A DNA stretch of 35,686 nucleotides, from contig JBHIBY010000025.1 in the NCBI GenBank assembly GCA_046759305.1, positions 1-35,686 on the forward strand, read 5' to 3'. The DNA comes from JADFRG01 sp046759305. Its GTDB lineage: Bacteria > Chloroflexota > Anaerolineae > Anaerolineales > E44-bin32. The notes below the pieces were generated by a model. It ran no database searches, was not told where the DNA came from, and worked only from the letters and a program-made list of their open reading frames with translations. Of this stretch, positions 7,454 to 15,620 are shown one piece after another. The stretch's first letter is position 1. Every line of letters starts with the position of its first letter. The position numbers and the translations under genes were made by a program.

Positions 7454-8185
7454 ATGTTAAAACGCCTCCGGGACATCATATCGGGCGGTTCTCAACCCCA
7501 AACACCGGCGGCCCCTGCGGAACCTCAGCAAGGGGCCGCTGCACCGACTCCACCACAGCCCGCTGCGGATGGTGAGCCATCACCTCTTGAGAATCCCGAG
7601 GAATACCTAGAGCGCGTTCAGGGCAAGATCAATAAGCTGGCGGAGGAGTTCGCCGCAGGCGAGATCAATCGGGCTCAATTCCAGGAACTATACGATCACT
7701 ACCGCCGCGAGCAGCAAACCGTGAAGCGCTACATTGAAATGTCGCCGGAATCGGAGGAATGGAAATCGGCCACCACCGAAGGCAAGAGCGTGGTCATCCG
7801 TCAGGCAAACGTCGCCAAGGTACTTGGGTACGCGGTCTATGACAATGTATCCGGGATGCCACTCAACACTATCGGAGAATTTCAAATCGAGGCGGAATTA
7901 GCAATTCCAATGCTCTCGTCCTACCGGGCCGCCACCAAAGAGATCTTTGGCGCCGGTATGCAATCCACCCAGATTGAAGGCGGGCAATGGCTTGCCTATA
8001 TGCCGGGAGAGTTCACGACTCTTATGACCCTGTTTTCAACCGACCCCGCCAGCGACCAACTTGAATCGCTCGAGGAACTTCACCTGCTCTTTGAGCGAGC
8101 CAACCGAACTCTGCTGAGCAACCCACCCGTTGATCCGGAAGAGCTAGTATTCCCCCATAAGTATTTTCTCGGTCGGCACCAGTAG
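7454..8185 (+). CDS. Unknown protein paired with a Ras/Rab-like GTPase; possible roadblock/longin-like fold
   Basis: I do not recognise a family for these 243 residues. Residues about 14-50 are a Pro/Ala/Gln-rich linker and residues about 52-95 a charged helical segment (EYLERVQGKINKLAEEF). A C-terminal domain alternates strands and helices (VAKVLGYAVYDNVSG, then the helix AIPMLSSYRAATKEIFG, then QWLAYMPGEFTTLMTLFS, then a final helix). There is no signal peptide or membrane helix. The gene ends 3 nt before the small GTPase gene, and the pair has its own promoter and terminator, so a direct role with the GTPase (regulator or effector) is likely. The strand-helix-strand order recalls roadblock/longin proteins such as MglB, but that is inference. 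Confidence 0.75.
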   Translation: MLKRLRDIISGGSQPQTPAAPAEPQQGAAAPTPPQPAADGEPSPLENPEEYLERVQGKINKLAEEFAAGEINRAQFQELYDHYRREQQTVKRYIEMSPESEEWKSATTEGKSVVIRQANVAKVLGYAVYDNVSGMPLNTIGEFQIEAELAIPMLSSYRAATKEIFGAGMQSTQIEGGQWLAYMPGEFTTLMTLFSTDPASDQLESLEELHLLFERANRTLLSNPPVDPEELVFPHKYFLGRHQ

Positions 8186-8188
8186 CCC

Positions 8189-8692
8189 TTGAGCAGCGTC
8201 CCTGTCCTAAAAGTAGTCGTAGCTGGAAATGGCAACGTCGGGAAGACGTCGCTGATCAGGCGCTTCTGTGAAGGGAAATTCGAGCAGACCCGTGTAGCTA
8301 CGATCGGCGTTGATTTTCAAACGCAAACGGTGGATCTGCCCGAGAAAACCGTCAAGCTATCCATCTGGGACATGGCGGGACAGGATCGCTTCCAGATCAT
8401 ACGTGCCGGCTTCTACCGAGGGAGCCGAGCTGCGGCTCTGGTCTATGACGTTACAGAGCCCGAATCGTTAGCCAGTCTTGAGCGATGGAGGGACGAGATA
8501 TTGGAAGCTGTTGAGCAGCAGCCTTTCGTAGTGGTGGGCAATAAGATTGATCTGGAACGCACGCAGCAGCCAGATCAAGCCCAAGAGTTTGCAAACTCGC
8601 TTCAGGCCACCTACCTGGAAACTAGCGCATTAGACGGAAGCGGAGTGACGCAGCTGTTCGAAACGTTGGCCAAGCTTAGTTTGCTAGAGTAG
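8189..8692 (+). CDS. Ras/Rab-like small GTPase
   Basis: This 167-residue protein is one small-GTPase domain with all G motifs: P-loop GNGNVGKTS (13-21), switch I Thr38 in ATIGVDF, switch II WDMAGQDRF with Gln65 at the position that activates water in Ras, NKID (118-121) and ETSA (144-147). It is closer in look to eukaryotic Rab/Ras than to MglA, which lacks this form of switch II. It ends in SLLE with no C-terminal cysteine, so membrane attachment by prenylation is not expected. The TTG start at 8189 follows the stop of the partner gene by 3 nt with no good ribosome site, so translational coupling is likely. Its cellular role is unknown. Confidence 0.93.
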   Translation: MSSVPVLKVVVAGNGNVGKTSLIRRFCEGKFEQTRVATIGVDFQTQTVDLPEKTVKLSIWDMAGQDRFQIIRAGFYRGSRAAALVYDVTEPESLASLERWRDEILEAVEQQPFVVVGNKIDLERTQQPDQAQEFANSLQATYLETSALDGSGVTQLFETLAKLSLLE

Positions 8693-8713
8693 CCTGAGAC
8701 GGAATCGTCAATC

Positions 8714-8755
8714 AAAAAGGGGCCGCGCCTGGATGTGCGGCCCCTTTGGCTTTTC
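8714..8755. terminator. Bidirectional intrinsic terminator
   Basis: AAAGGGGCCGC (8716-8726) pairs perfectly with GCGGCCCCTTT (8737-8747) around a 10-nt loop. On the plus strand a T-rich stretch follows (TTTGGCTTTT). On the minus strand the stem is followed by TTTTT. It sits between the convergent GTPase unit and the PT-rich membrane protein gene and can serve both. Confidence 0.88.
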
Positions 8756-8766
8756 TCAATATTCGA

Positions 8767-9363
8767 TCAGGAGGTGGGTGCAGCTCTTGATCGCAACCTT
8801 CGGCTCAGGAAGATGGCGACGATAAACAGGGTCGCCAAGCCAACTAATCCGGGCAGACCCACGTCGTCGGCAATTCCGGTTGAGGGAAGTGCGGTTGGAG
8901 TGGGCGTCGGCGAGCCGCCAGCACCCGCTATCGCCTCGGCGGTCTGGGTCATCTGAGCTGCTGCGGTGGCTGTAAGTGGCGCCACCGTTGGCAAGGTCGT
9001 GAACGGAGTAGAGGTAGCGGTAGGTGTGTCGGTTGGCAGCACGACTACCTGTGTCGGCACGGGGGTATCCGTGCTTGTAGCCGAAGGCGTCAAAGTAGGA
9101 GGCGCTTCAGTCGGCACCGGCGTAAACTCGGCCGCCTCCGCAGTCTCCGTCAGGCCGAGAGCTACTGCCGTATTGGTTAGCACGATACTGGTCGGTTCCT
9201 GCAAGGCTGCTTCACGCTGTCGCGGCTGCAGGATTAGAGCGTAAACCCCCAGACACACCAGGCTCAAAACAATCAAGCCCCCGAGCCCCGCTGCCGCAAT
9301 CACAAAGGTGCGATTCTCGTCGTCTTCGGGCAGCCCCCCAGTAACTTCAAAGTCTTCTGCCAT
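8767..9363 (-). CDS. Pro/Thr-rich membrane protein with C-terminal LPSTG-type sorting signal
   Basis: These 198 residues comprise an acidic N-terminus, a membrane helix at about 20-45, and a long Thr/Pro/Ala-rich stretch (about 55-158, with repeated TPxPT and TATA units). They end in LPSTG (159-163), a hydrophobic helix (about 168-186) and RRLRSR. The C-terminal tripartite signal is that of sortase substrates or of related LPXTG-like anchors; no sortase is seen in the window. Two membrane segments with an external O-glycosylation-prone spacer suggest a surface stalk or loop. A strong ribosome site (GGGGAGG) lies 6 nt before ATG 9363. It sits 93 nt downstream of the GlmL-like operon and may be its last gene. 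Confidence 0.75.
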   Translation of the reverse strand: MAEDFEVTGGLPEDDENRTFVIAAAGLGGLIVLSLVCLGVYALILQPRQREAALQEPTSIVLTNTAVALGLTETAEAAEFTPVPTEAPPTLTPSATSTDTPVPTQVVVLPTDTPTATSTPFTTLPTVAPLTATAAAQMTQTAEAIAGAGGSPTPTPTALPSTGIADDVGLPGLVGLATLFIVAIFLSRRLRSRAAPTS

Positions 9364-9456
9364 AATTTCCTCCCCTCACGCCCAAGAAGATCCGCGTGAA
9401 CGCGTTATTACGCGATCGGGTGTGTGATTGGTTGCAAGTTTCGATCCACAATTCCA

Positions 9457-10524
9457 TCAAGCTATCACTTCCAAATTACTCAGTGGCATTGCCACGGAGC
9501 CAATTCCCTCTAATTCGACCATCGCGCTGCGAGCGAGGATGCCGCTGGGGAACGATTCGACCCCCGGCATCAGGTGCAGCAAATTGCCAACTGCCCCTGC
9601 ATGAGGCGCCCGAAGGGCTCGCACCTGCACTCCCGGCTGTAGTTGCACGATCCGTTCCGGGCGCTTTAGTTCTTGAGTTGCCGGAAGCGGTATCAGGATG
9701 TCGGGCTGCTGTGGCTCATAGGGTTCCAGCAGAGATGCTTCTAAATTCGCTTCGCGGCCCGCATTGGTGCTCAGCAAATCGTAGGTCGGTGAGTTCATTG
9801 GAGTATCGCCGAATCCCTCAGTTAGCAAAATGGGGTATGGCATATGCAGTGCGATCGGGATAAGCTCAGATGCCATGCTTCCACTTACCAACCCACGAAT
9901 TGGGATTTCCGTTGCTTGCTGAAGCGACTGCGCGTTGTCAACCACTCCAACTAGCACCACCGCGCCACGAAGAATCATGTCGAGCTCGCTCGGTTCTAAT
10001 CTCGCGCTGCGGCTTTCGCCAACATCGCGTAATACTCCCCAGCCTCGGCGGCCGTTTCCCCATGCTCCCTGAACGAGCGCTCCGACCGCCGAAATCACGA
10101 CCGAGCTCGCGCCATCAGAACCAGATACTTCCCCCGGTACCCCCGCGTGGACTGTGCGTGCCCCTTCGCGGGCCTCGAAGAGCACTCGGCCTCGGGAAAG
10201 GGAGATCACCTTACCGTTGGCAGGCGCTCGGACGGTGCGTCTGGCAATGCCGGCTGGACCAGCCAGGACTTGTCCCGCCTCCACTCTGCTCCCCAAGTCC
10301 ACGCGCAGCAGCCGCGCCGCCTCCGTGTCAGAGACACCCAGTGCGGAGGCCAAATCGAGGAAGTGGTGCCGAGGCTGAGGCTGGACTTCGGCGATCACGT
10401 CGGTCGACTGGACCTTTTCCCTCACTCTGACTGTGAGCACCCCCGGTCCTTCGAGCTTTCGCTCGCGCTGCACCTTTGTCATGGGCAGGATATGTCGGAT
10501 CCGCGGTAAATGATTTGCGATCAT
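9457..10524 (-). CDS. Unknown protein with barrel-sandwich-hybrid-like segment, partner of GlmL-like ATPase
   Basis: This protein has 355 residues and no membrane helix. Around residues 76-115 the sequence VDLGSRVEAGQVLAGP...RAPANGKVISLSRGRVLF has the turn pattern of biotinyl/lipoyl-like sandwich-hybrid domains, as in RnfC or efflux adaptors. It lacks the usual modifiable Lys of carrier domains. The C-terminal half has several Gly-rich turns (GGHAG-like turn at LRAPHAGAVGNL, GVESFPSGILARSAMVELEG) resembling small beta-domains. It starts 3 nt after the stop of the GlmL-like gene. The product could be a structural or adaptor subunit of the complex encoded by this operon. Function is not known. 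Confidence 0.8.
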   Translation of the reverse strand: MIANHLPRIRHILPMTKVQRERKLEGPGVLTVRVREKVQSTDVIAEVQPQPRHHFLDLASALGVSDTEAARLLRVDLGSRVEAGQVLAGPAGIARRTVRAPANGKVISLSRGRVLFEAREGARTVHAGVPGEVSGSDGASSVVISAVGALVQGAWGNGRRGWGVLRDVGESRSARLEPSELDMILRGAVVLVGVVDNAQSLQQATEIPIRGLVSGSMASELIPIALHMPYPILLTEGFGDTPMNSPTYDLLSTNAGREANLEASLLEPYEPQQPDILIPLPATQELKRPERIVQLQPGVQVRALRAPHAGAVGNLLHLMPGVESFPSGILARSAMVELEGIGSVAMPLSNLEVIA

Positions 10525-10527
10525 GAA

Positions 10528-12282
10528 TTAGGTCTGGAGCATAGCGCCTATGTCGTAGAGCCACCTCTGATTGAGCTCTCTACGAGTATCAGGATCATTG
10601 GGCAGTTCGATCGGTCGGCCGCGAGCATCAATAATGACACCTAATGCCCCTCCCGGAATTCGCAGTCTCCTTGCCTTGCCTCGGCCGTACCCAACATCAA
10701 ATCCTTTTTCCGGTCTCAGGAAGATGCGAGCATGCTCGCCCTGGCGAAGCGGCAGCAGGACAAGCTGACCGTAGCGGACGATTCCTTCGATCAGCTCACC
10801 GCCGCTTTCGGGTTCGATACGGATGCGCAGCACTGGTCGGCCGGCTCGGCTCCGCCCAACCGGCGAAACAACCGTTCCCAGGCTGACGAAGCTGCCGGAC
10901 TCCAGCACCTGCACTGTGATCATTGGGAGCAAGTTCGCCGCGGCACCCACAGCGGGAATTAAGTTGTACGGATCCAGCACTAATGTCGTGACGCCGCTCG
11001 GCTGAACCGCGTCGAGCAGCGCCAGCGCGGCGTATCCCGGCCGAGGAGCGCGAGCGATCGCCCCGCCGCTGGCAATGATGGGCTCAAGCGGTGGCATCAA
11101 TTCCGTGTCGGCTCCCTTAACCCAGTCGCCTCGAGATTGCGAGATGCCGGCTCTAATGAGCTCCCTGAGTAGCGCGTACTCGATGTGAAGGTCCGAAAGC
11201 TCGGATGGAATCGTGGCCGGGTAGATCGCCTTATTGAACATATAGTCGCGTACCTCGGCCTCCATGATGTCTGTGGGGAGCCAGCGAGAAACGTCCGATA
11301 CAGGAGCGTGGCGAAGGAGCCCCGGGAGGGAAATTCCGAGACCCAGGTCCGAATGTACTTTGCTGTTCATCTGACCGTCGAAGGCCGCAGCTATGGTGAC
11401 ATGCGAGGCACCGACGTCGATCCCTAACACGCCATTGTCGGGGTCATATACCTGGCTGAGGTAGCGAACGACGCGGCTGAAAGCATCCGCGGTGAGCATG
11501 GTGAACCCGCCCGACCAGCCATTAAGTTCATCGAATCCTGCGATGCGCCGACCACGCAATTGGTTGACGATCTCAGCCAACTTGAGACGCGTCGGTCCGA
11601 GATCCTCTTGCTCCAGCTCCGGCCGAATATTCGGCAAGACGGCCACGGCCGATCGATCCTGAAAGCGCTCCATAATCGCCGCCCCCAAGCTGGAATTTCC
11701 AGCAAACACAAGTGCGGGGCGCTGGGCGGTCGGCAGAAGGCTTGTGGCCAGACTGACTGTCTCAATCTGTCGAATGACGCTGGCGGTCGCTCCGCCGTCG
11801 GTGCCGCCGACCATGAGGATCAGATCCGGCTTGGCCGAGAGCATGACATCGATTTGCGCCTCTTCTCGTCTCCGATCCATCAGGCCGATCTCGTCAACGA
11901 CATCCAGGTAAGTCGAACTCGTCAGCCGGCGGGCGCTTTCTATGGAGACTCCAGGCATGAGTCCGACCAGCACGGTCCGAACGTGGGGGCCGGCCGAGGC
12001 GGTGGACACAAACGCGTCTACTCCGGCGCCCCCGGCAGTGGTGGGCATTACGAGCGCCTCCGATTCGTCAAAGAAGGGCCTTCCCGTAATCTCACTTACC
12101 TCGTCCAGGGCCACCCGCATCCCTTCCCGAACATCAAACAGGGGGGGACCAGCCGACGATGAGGAGCGGCCCGTGGCCACCATTCGGTATCGCCCATCCA
12201 CAACGTCGAATAAGCTGGCTCGGGTATTCACCGTCCCGATGTCCACAGCTAGCAGGGTGTCAGCCTCAAGGATTGTGCTCAT
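10528..12282 (-). CDS. MutL/GlmL-family ASKHA ATPase (glutamate-mutase MutL-like), without mutase genes
   Basis: These 584 residues belong to the ASKHA ATPase fold. The phosphate-1 loop is LLAVDIGTVNTRASLFDVV (residues 10-28), LILMVGGTDGGATASVI follows, a second nucleotide-binding start is LGIDVGASHVTIAAAF, and the adenosine-type loop is IIASGGAIAR. This is the pattern of the GlmL/MutL family, named from glutamate mutase operons where a MutL-like protein is thought to assist the B12-dependent enzyme. It is unrelated to mismatch-repair MutL. No mutS/mutE (cobalamin) subunits lie nearby, and the gene is locked into an operon of membrane proteins, so a different client is likely. ATG 12282 lies 4 bases after the stop of the preceding membrane protein gene. 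Confidence 0.85.
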   Translation of the reverse strand: MSTILEADTLLAVDIGTVNTRASLFDVVDGRYRMVATGRSSSSAGPPLFDVREGMRVALDEVSEITGRPFFDESEALVMPTTAGGAGVDAFVSTASAGPHVRTVLVGLMPGVSIESARRLTSSTYLDVVDEIGLMDRRREEAQIDVMLSAKPDLILMVGGTDGGATASVIRQIETVSLATSLLPTAQRPALVFAGNSSLGAAIMERFQDRSAVAVLPNIRPELEQEDLGPTRLKLAEIVNQLRGRRIAGFDELNGWSGGFTMLTADAFSRVVRYLSQVYDPDNGVLGIDVGASHVTIAAAFDGQMNSKVHSDLGLGISLPGLLRHAPVSDVSRWLPTDIMEAEVRDYMFNKAIYPATIPSELSDLHIEYALLRELIRAGISQSRGDWVKGADTELMPPLEPIIASGGAIARAPRPGYAALALLDAVQPSGVTTLVLDPYNLIPAVGAAANLLPMITVQVLESGSFVSLGTVVSPVGRSRAGRPVLRIRIEPESGGELIEGIVRYGQLVLLPLRQGEHARIFLRPEKGFDVGYGRGKARRLRIPGGALGVIIDARGRPIELPNDPDTRRELNQRWLYDIGAMLQT

Positions 12283-12286
12283 TGGT

Positions 12287-13021
12287 TCACGCGATACTCC
12301 CGATTACGCTTGAAATCGTGTCCCAGATGAACTGTACGCGCTCGGCAAGGACGATCAGTGTTGCTGCAACAGCTCCGGAATACATCACGCCGAATGTCAC
12401 CGCGATGAAGCCTTTGCCTATGCCTCTAAAGATCGACAGTGGGCCCGGGATCGTTACTCCTGCAATGATCGCAAGCGGGGCTTCTTCGTCGATGCGACGG
12501 ACCGTAAATCGGAAGTACAACAGCGTTGTCAGCGTGCCGATGAGCACGATGATGACGTTCAGCAAGCGTTCCATGCCTGATTCTCCGGTGAGCTGATTAA
12601 TGACATTCGGATTCAAGGATTCCATCGAATCAAGCGTCAGAGGAATGATGGTACCGGTTATCGCGCCCCCTACGATGACTGCAGCACCAACTCCAACCAG
12701 TAACACCATGGAGACTGTGCCAAATCGCGCTGTTGACGGGGCAACCTTGAGGAAGAGCAGGATCACCAAGATAAGCGGGATAATCACTGTAACAATCAGT
12801 TGGGGATCTGCCAGGCCAGTGAGACCTGCATCCAGGATCCGCTCAACCAGCCCCGGGATCAGCACGTTCTGCACGGCAACTGCGCCGGCATAACCTGCGG
12901 CCACTCCTATCAGCAGATGCATGGCCAACTTGAACAGCGGATTGTCGCCAATCAGGTAGCTAAGCACCATGATGGTTAGCACCGAGGCCAAGAAACTAGC
13001 GATCAGGTCTGCAGTATCCAT
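12287..13021 (-). CDS. Polytopic membrane protein of the GlmL-like operon
   Basis: This 244-residue protein has about six membrane helices (for example LIASFLASVLTIMVLSYLI, LAMHLLIGVAAGYAGAVAV, LIVTVIIPLILVILLFL, LLNVIIVLIGTLTTLLYF, FIAVTFGVMYSGAVAATLIVL). A short cytoplasmic loop reads RFTVRRIDEEAPL. No known transporter motif was recognised. It lies between the zinc-ribbon gene (4-nt gap) and the GlmL-like ATPase (4-nt gap), so it is probably the membrane core of whatever complex this operon makes. Confidence 0.85.
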   Translation of the reverse strand: MDTADLIASFLASVLTIMVLSYLIGDNPLFKLAMHLLIGVAAGYAGAVAVQNVLIPGLVERILDAGLTGLADPQLIVTVIIPLILVILLFLKVAPSTARFGTVSMVLLVGVGAAVIVGGAITGTIIPLTLDSMESLNPNVINQLTGESGMERLLNVIIVLIGTLTTLLYFRFTVRRIDEEAPLAIIAGVTIPGPLSIFRGIGKGFIAVTFGVMYSGAVAATLIVLAERVQFIWDTISSVIGSIA

Positions 13022-13025
13022 GGCC

Positions 13026-14978
13026 TTAGATCCGGCTTCTCCACCAAATTAGGAATCCATATCCCACGCCCGCAAGCAGCACGATTTCTGCCGCCAACAT
13101 CGCGGCGCCAAATGCATCCCAGCGTTCCTGAGCAAGTCCGAGGCGCCCGTTGCGCAGTTCGTAGGCGGCGGCCGCCGGCAACCCAGAGAGAATTCCACCT
13201 ACTTTGGGATCATCGTTTTCAAAGTAGGGTCGAATGAGCGGCTCCGCACCCGCTGACAAGACGACAACCAATGGTGTATCGCCCATGTTTGGGCGGGCCT
13301 GTTCTGTCCAGACCCGCGCCGATTCACTGTCGGCGGTAATGACGGCGACCATTCCGAAGTCCGAGAGCAATTGAACCTGGTCCAACACCGGCGTATCCCA
13401 GGCGGACAGATCGGAATCTTCCGGAAGTGCAAACCCCTTCAACACAGCCGCTCGCGGGTTAACAGCGAAGAGCTGCACTGCGGTCGGTCCTCCCGACAAA
13501 TACCCTAAGTGCACGATCTGCTCGCCGTTTTGGTAGCCGTGGCTTTCGACGTAGGGATCGACGGCTCGAATGGCCAGGGCCGGTCCTGCGGGGCGGGTTG
13601 ACATACTCGCCAGGGACAGCCCTTCGGCCATCATTTGATCTAAAAAGGCACCGGACACCGCCTCTAACTCTCCTGCGTACCCAGGTTCGTAATCGAAAAC
13701 TACGAGCACCGGCTGCTCGGACGGCAGATCTTGCACAAGATTGAACAGCGCACCAAGCTCTCGCGGTTCGAGTCCTGGCAACGCGAATGCAGGTGCTTCA
13801 GTGATAATCGGGATCGACACAGCAATAAGAACGACAGCTGCAATTGCCCAGCGAAACACTGCCAGGCGAGTCCTACGCTTGGGCTTTAAGGCCGCCTCCT
13901 GCTCTTCTTCATCGACTAGTCGGTGGAGAAGCTCGGCTTGGGCATATTGGCGTTCTGAAACGTCGAGCTGCAATGAGCCGACGCTCGAAGTACGGGGCAT
14001 TGCCACGACAGGCTCGGCGAACAGTACGCCGCTCAGACCGGCAAGCGGGCCCACTGATTCGACGGCTTGATCTTCTTCCGATTCGATTTCCACTACCGAT
14101 CGGAAGGTGTCGACCGGGCGCATGGCTTCGAGCCAATTTGGGAGTGTGGCAGGAGCCAGATCCGGTCCACCTTCGGAAGGCTCGCCAGCCGGCTCATCTT
14201 CAAGCGGCTCGATCTCTCCCAGCCAATCTGGAAGACCTAGATCACCCAGCTCAACATCCTCTACATCGTCGGCCCCGCCTATCAGGGCCGGAACGTGTGG
14301 AAGATCCCCCTCCGTCTCAGCACCTTCGCTCTCCATTGCCTCGAGCCAATCCGGGCTCTCCTCCACAGGTTCGGGCTCTGGTTCGTCTCCGGGGCGTAGA
14401 TCTTCTACAGGCTCAAGTTCATCTGCGGGACGAGGATCGCCCACAGGTTCTGGCTCATCCGCCGGGCCAGGTTCACCTTTAGGCACGGGGGGTTCGAAGT
14501 CAGCCACAGGCTCCTGCTCATCCGCGGGCCGGAGATCTTCGGCTCGTGATTGATCTGCTTGCTCTTCTTGAGCATCAATCGCTGCTGCTCGCAAAGCTTC
14601 GTCGGATCCCGAATCCGGGAGATCAGCTGGTTCCTTTGTTTGCTTCTCCCTGATTCGCTGCAACCACTCCGGAACTTGCTCCTGATTCTGGTCGGCCTCT
14701 GGTGAAATCTCTGGGGCTCCCTCGGCTGCTCTGAGCTCATCGAAATCGAGCCCATAATCCTCGGTCTCATCGGAGGATCCGAAATCAGGAGCTTCCTCGC
14801 TCGAGTCTGAAGCAGCAGGTTGGTCCTCTGCTTCCTCCCGCATGCGATCCAGCCAATCTTCCGAGCCTTCAGAGCTGACGCTCACGTCGAGCGGCTTGAG
14901 GCGCGCCCCACAGTGGGCGCATTCTTCCGCGTCCCCATGATTGGGATTGCCGCACATCGGGCAAAGAATTTCTTCCAC
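13026..14978 (-). CDS. Zinc-ribbon, acidic, membrane-anchored protein with repeated WL motifs
   Basis: These 650 residues start with a zinc ribbon (Cys6-x2-Cys9, Cys20-x2-Cys23). A very acidic, disordered region to about residue 310 follows, with five short motifs of the form [DEN]-W-L-x-x-[MI] (near 42, 105, 211, 252 and 282) and degenerate Pro-Glu-Asp repeats at 148-208. After a basic stretch (KPKRRTR) comes a membrane helix (about 371-392), an extracytoplasmic domain with alternating strands and helices (PVLVVFDYEPG, FGMVAVITADS, TPLVVVLSAGAEP), and a last membrane helix (MLAAEIVLLAGVGYGFLIW). The cytoplasmic WL motifs look like docking sites. The GTG start at 14978 follows the previous stop by 3 nt. 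Function is unknown. Confidence 0.88.
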   Translation of the reverse strand: MEEILCPMCGNPNHGDAEECAHCGARLKPLDVSVSSEGSEDWLDRMREEAEDQPAASDSSEEAPDFGSSDETEDYGLDFDELRAAEGAPEISPEADQNQEQVPEWLQRIREKQTKEPADLPDSGSDEALRAAAIDAQEEQADQSRAEDLRPADEQEPVADFEPPVPKGEPGPADEPEPVGDPRPADELEPVEDLRPGDEPEPEPVEESPDWLEAMESEGAETEGDLPHVPALIGGADDVEDVELGDLGLPDWLGEIEPLEDEPAGEPSEGGPDLAPATLPNWLEAMRPVDTFRSVVEIESEEDQAVESVGPLAGLSGVLFAEPVVAMPRTSSVGSLQLDVSERQYAQAELLHRLVDEEEQEAALKPKRRTRLAVFRWAIAAVVLIAVSIPIITEAPAFALPGLEPRELGALFNLVQDLPSEQPVLVVFDYEPGYAGELEAVSGAFLDQMMAEGLSLASMSTRPAGPALAIRAVDPYVESHGYQNGEQIVHLGYLSGGPTAVQLFAVNPRAAVLKGFALPEDSDLSAWDTPVLDQVQLLSDFGMVAVITADSESARVWTEQARPNMGDTPLVVVLSAGAEPLIRPYFENDDPKVGGILSGLPAAAAYELRNGRLGLAQERWDAFGAAMLAAEIVLLAGVGYGFLIWWRSRI

Positions 14979-14981
14979 TAG

Positions 14982-15620
14982 CTACGATCCATAGGGTCTA
15001 TCGGCACCGAGCAGGACACGCAATCCGGTTGTAGTTGCACCGAGGGCAACTCCGAGCGCGATGCCGCGCGCCCCGCCCGCGGACCACACTTGCGAGATCC
15101 AGGCGCGGAGGTCGCGCATAACGACGGTTGCCGGCCCCTCCGTTCCACCGAGTGCGGGCCCTGTCCCGATCATGACTAAAATCGCGGTGGCCAAGAACAA
15201 GATGCTGAACGCGTCGCGACGCCGGGTCACTAGGCGAAAGCCTGCCACCAGCAGGGTCACGGAGAGCAAAGCCATCAATCCCGCTTCCAGGGGGAGTTGG
15301 AGGTGTTCAAATATATAGAGGGCTACAGTGCTATCTGGTCCATATGACAGTGCCAGGATGAGGGTGACCAAGAATGCCAGGATGAGCACCGCGCTGTAGA
15401 TCCAGCCTTCTTCGGTCTGACTGAGCTTGCGCCAGTGCACCTGCACCAGATTCGCTAGCCCAACCAGCAAAGCGGCCGCTGCCAGAAGTGCAGCCCACTG
15501 CATGAACAGCAAGCGAATATTCTGGATGAAATCAAAGTCTACGAAGTAGCCCAAAAGGACAAATACGCCAACCGAAGCTGCCAATGCAGCCCACAACGCC
15601 GAGGTCCGGAACAACTTCAT
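14982..15620 (-). CDS. Polytopic membrane protein of the GlmL-like operon
   Basis: This 212-residue protein has about six membrane helices separated by very short loops and one basic/acidic loop (TRRRDAF). No family motif was recognised. The ATG at 15620 has GAGG 7-8 nt upstream and overlaps the stop of the preceding gene by 4 bases (ATGA), a clear sign of coupling. Its C-terminus is ALGATTTGLRVLLGADRPYGS. It probably forms part of a membrane complex with its neighbours. Confidence 0.82.
   Translation of the reverse strand: MKLFRTSALWAALAASVGVFVLLGYFVDFDFIQNIRLLFMQWAALLAAAALLVGLANLVQVHWRKLSQTEEGWIYSAVLILAFLVTLILALSYGPDSTVALYIFEHLQLPLEAGLMALLSVTLLVAGFRLVTRRRDAFSILFLATAILVMIGTGPALGGTEGPATVVMRDLRAWISQVWSAGGARGIALGVALGATTTGLRVLLGADRPYGS

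Noticed and set aside
11560..12162. 200-codon open frame on the plus strand.
   Set aside because: It lies entirely antisense to the GlmL-like ATPase, whose protein motifs are clear. Composition is typical of a shadow frame in GC-rich sequence.
10528..12282. DNA mismatch-repair MutL.
   Set aside because: The ASKHA ATPase motifs (DIGT, GxDxGxS) differ from the GHKL ATPase of mismatch-repair MutL. Only the name is shared.
13844..14482. 212-codon open frame on the plus strand, rich in Arg and Pro.
   Set aside because: It is the complement of the acidic low-complexity part of the zinc-ribbon protein.
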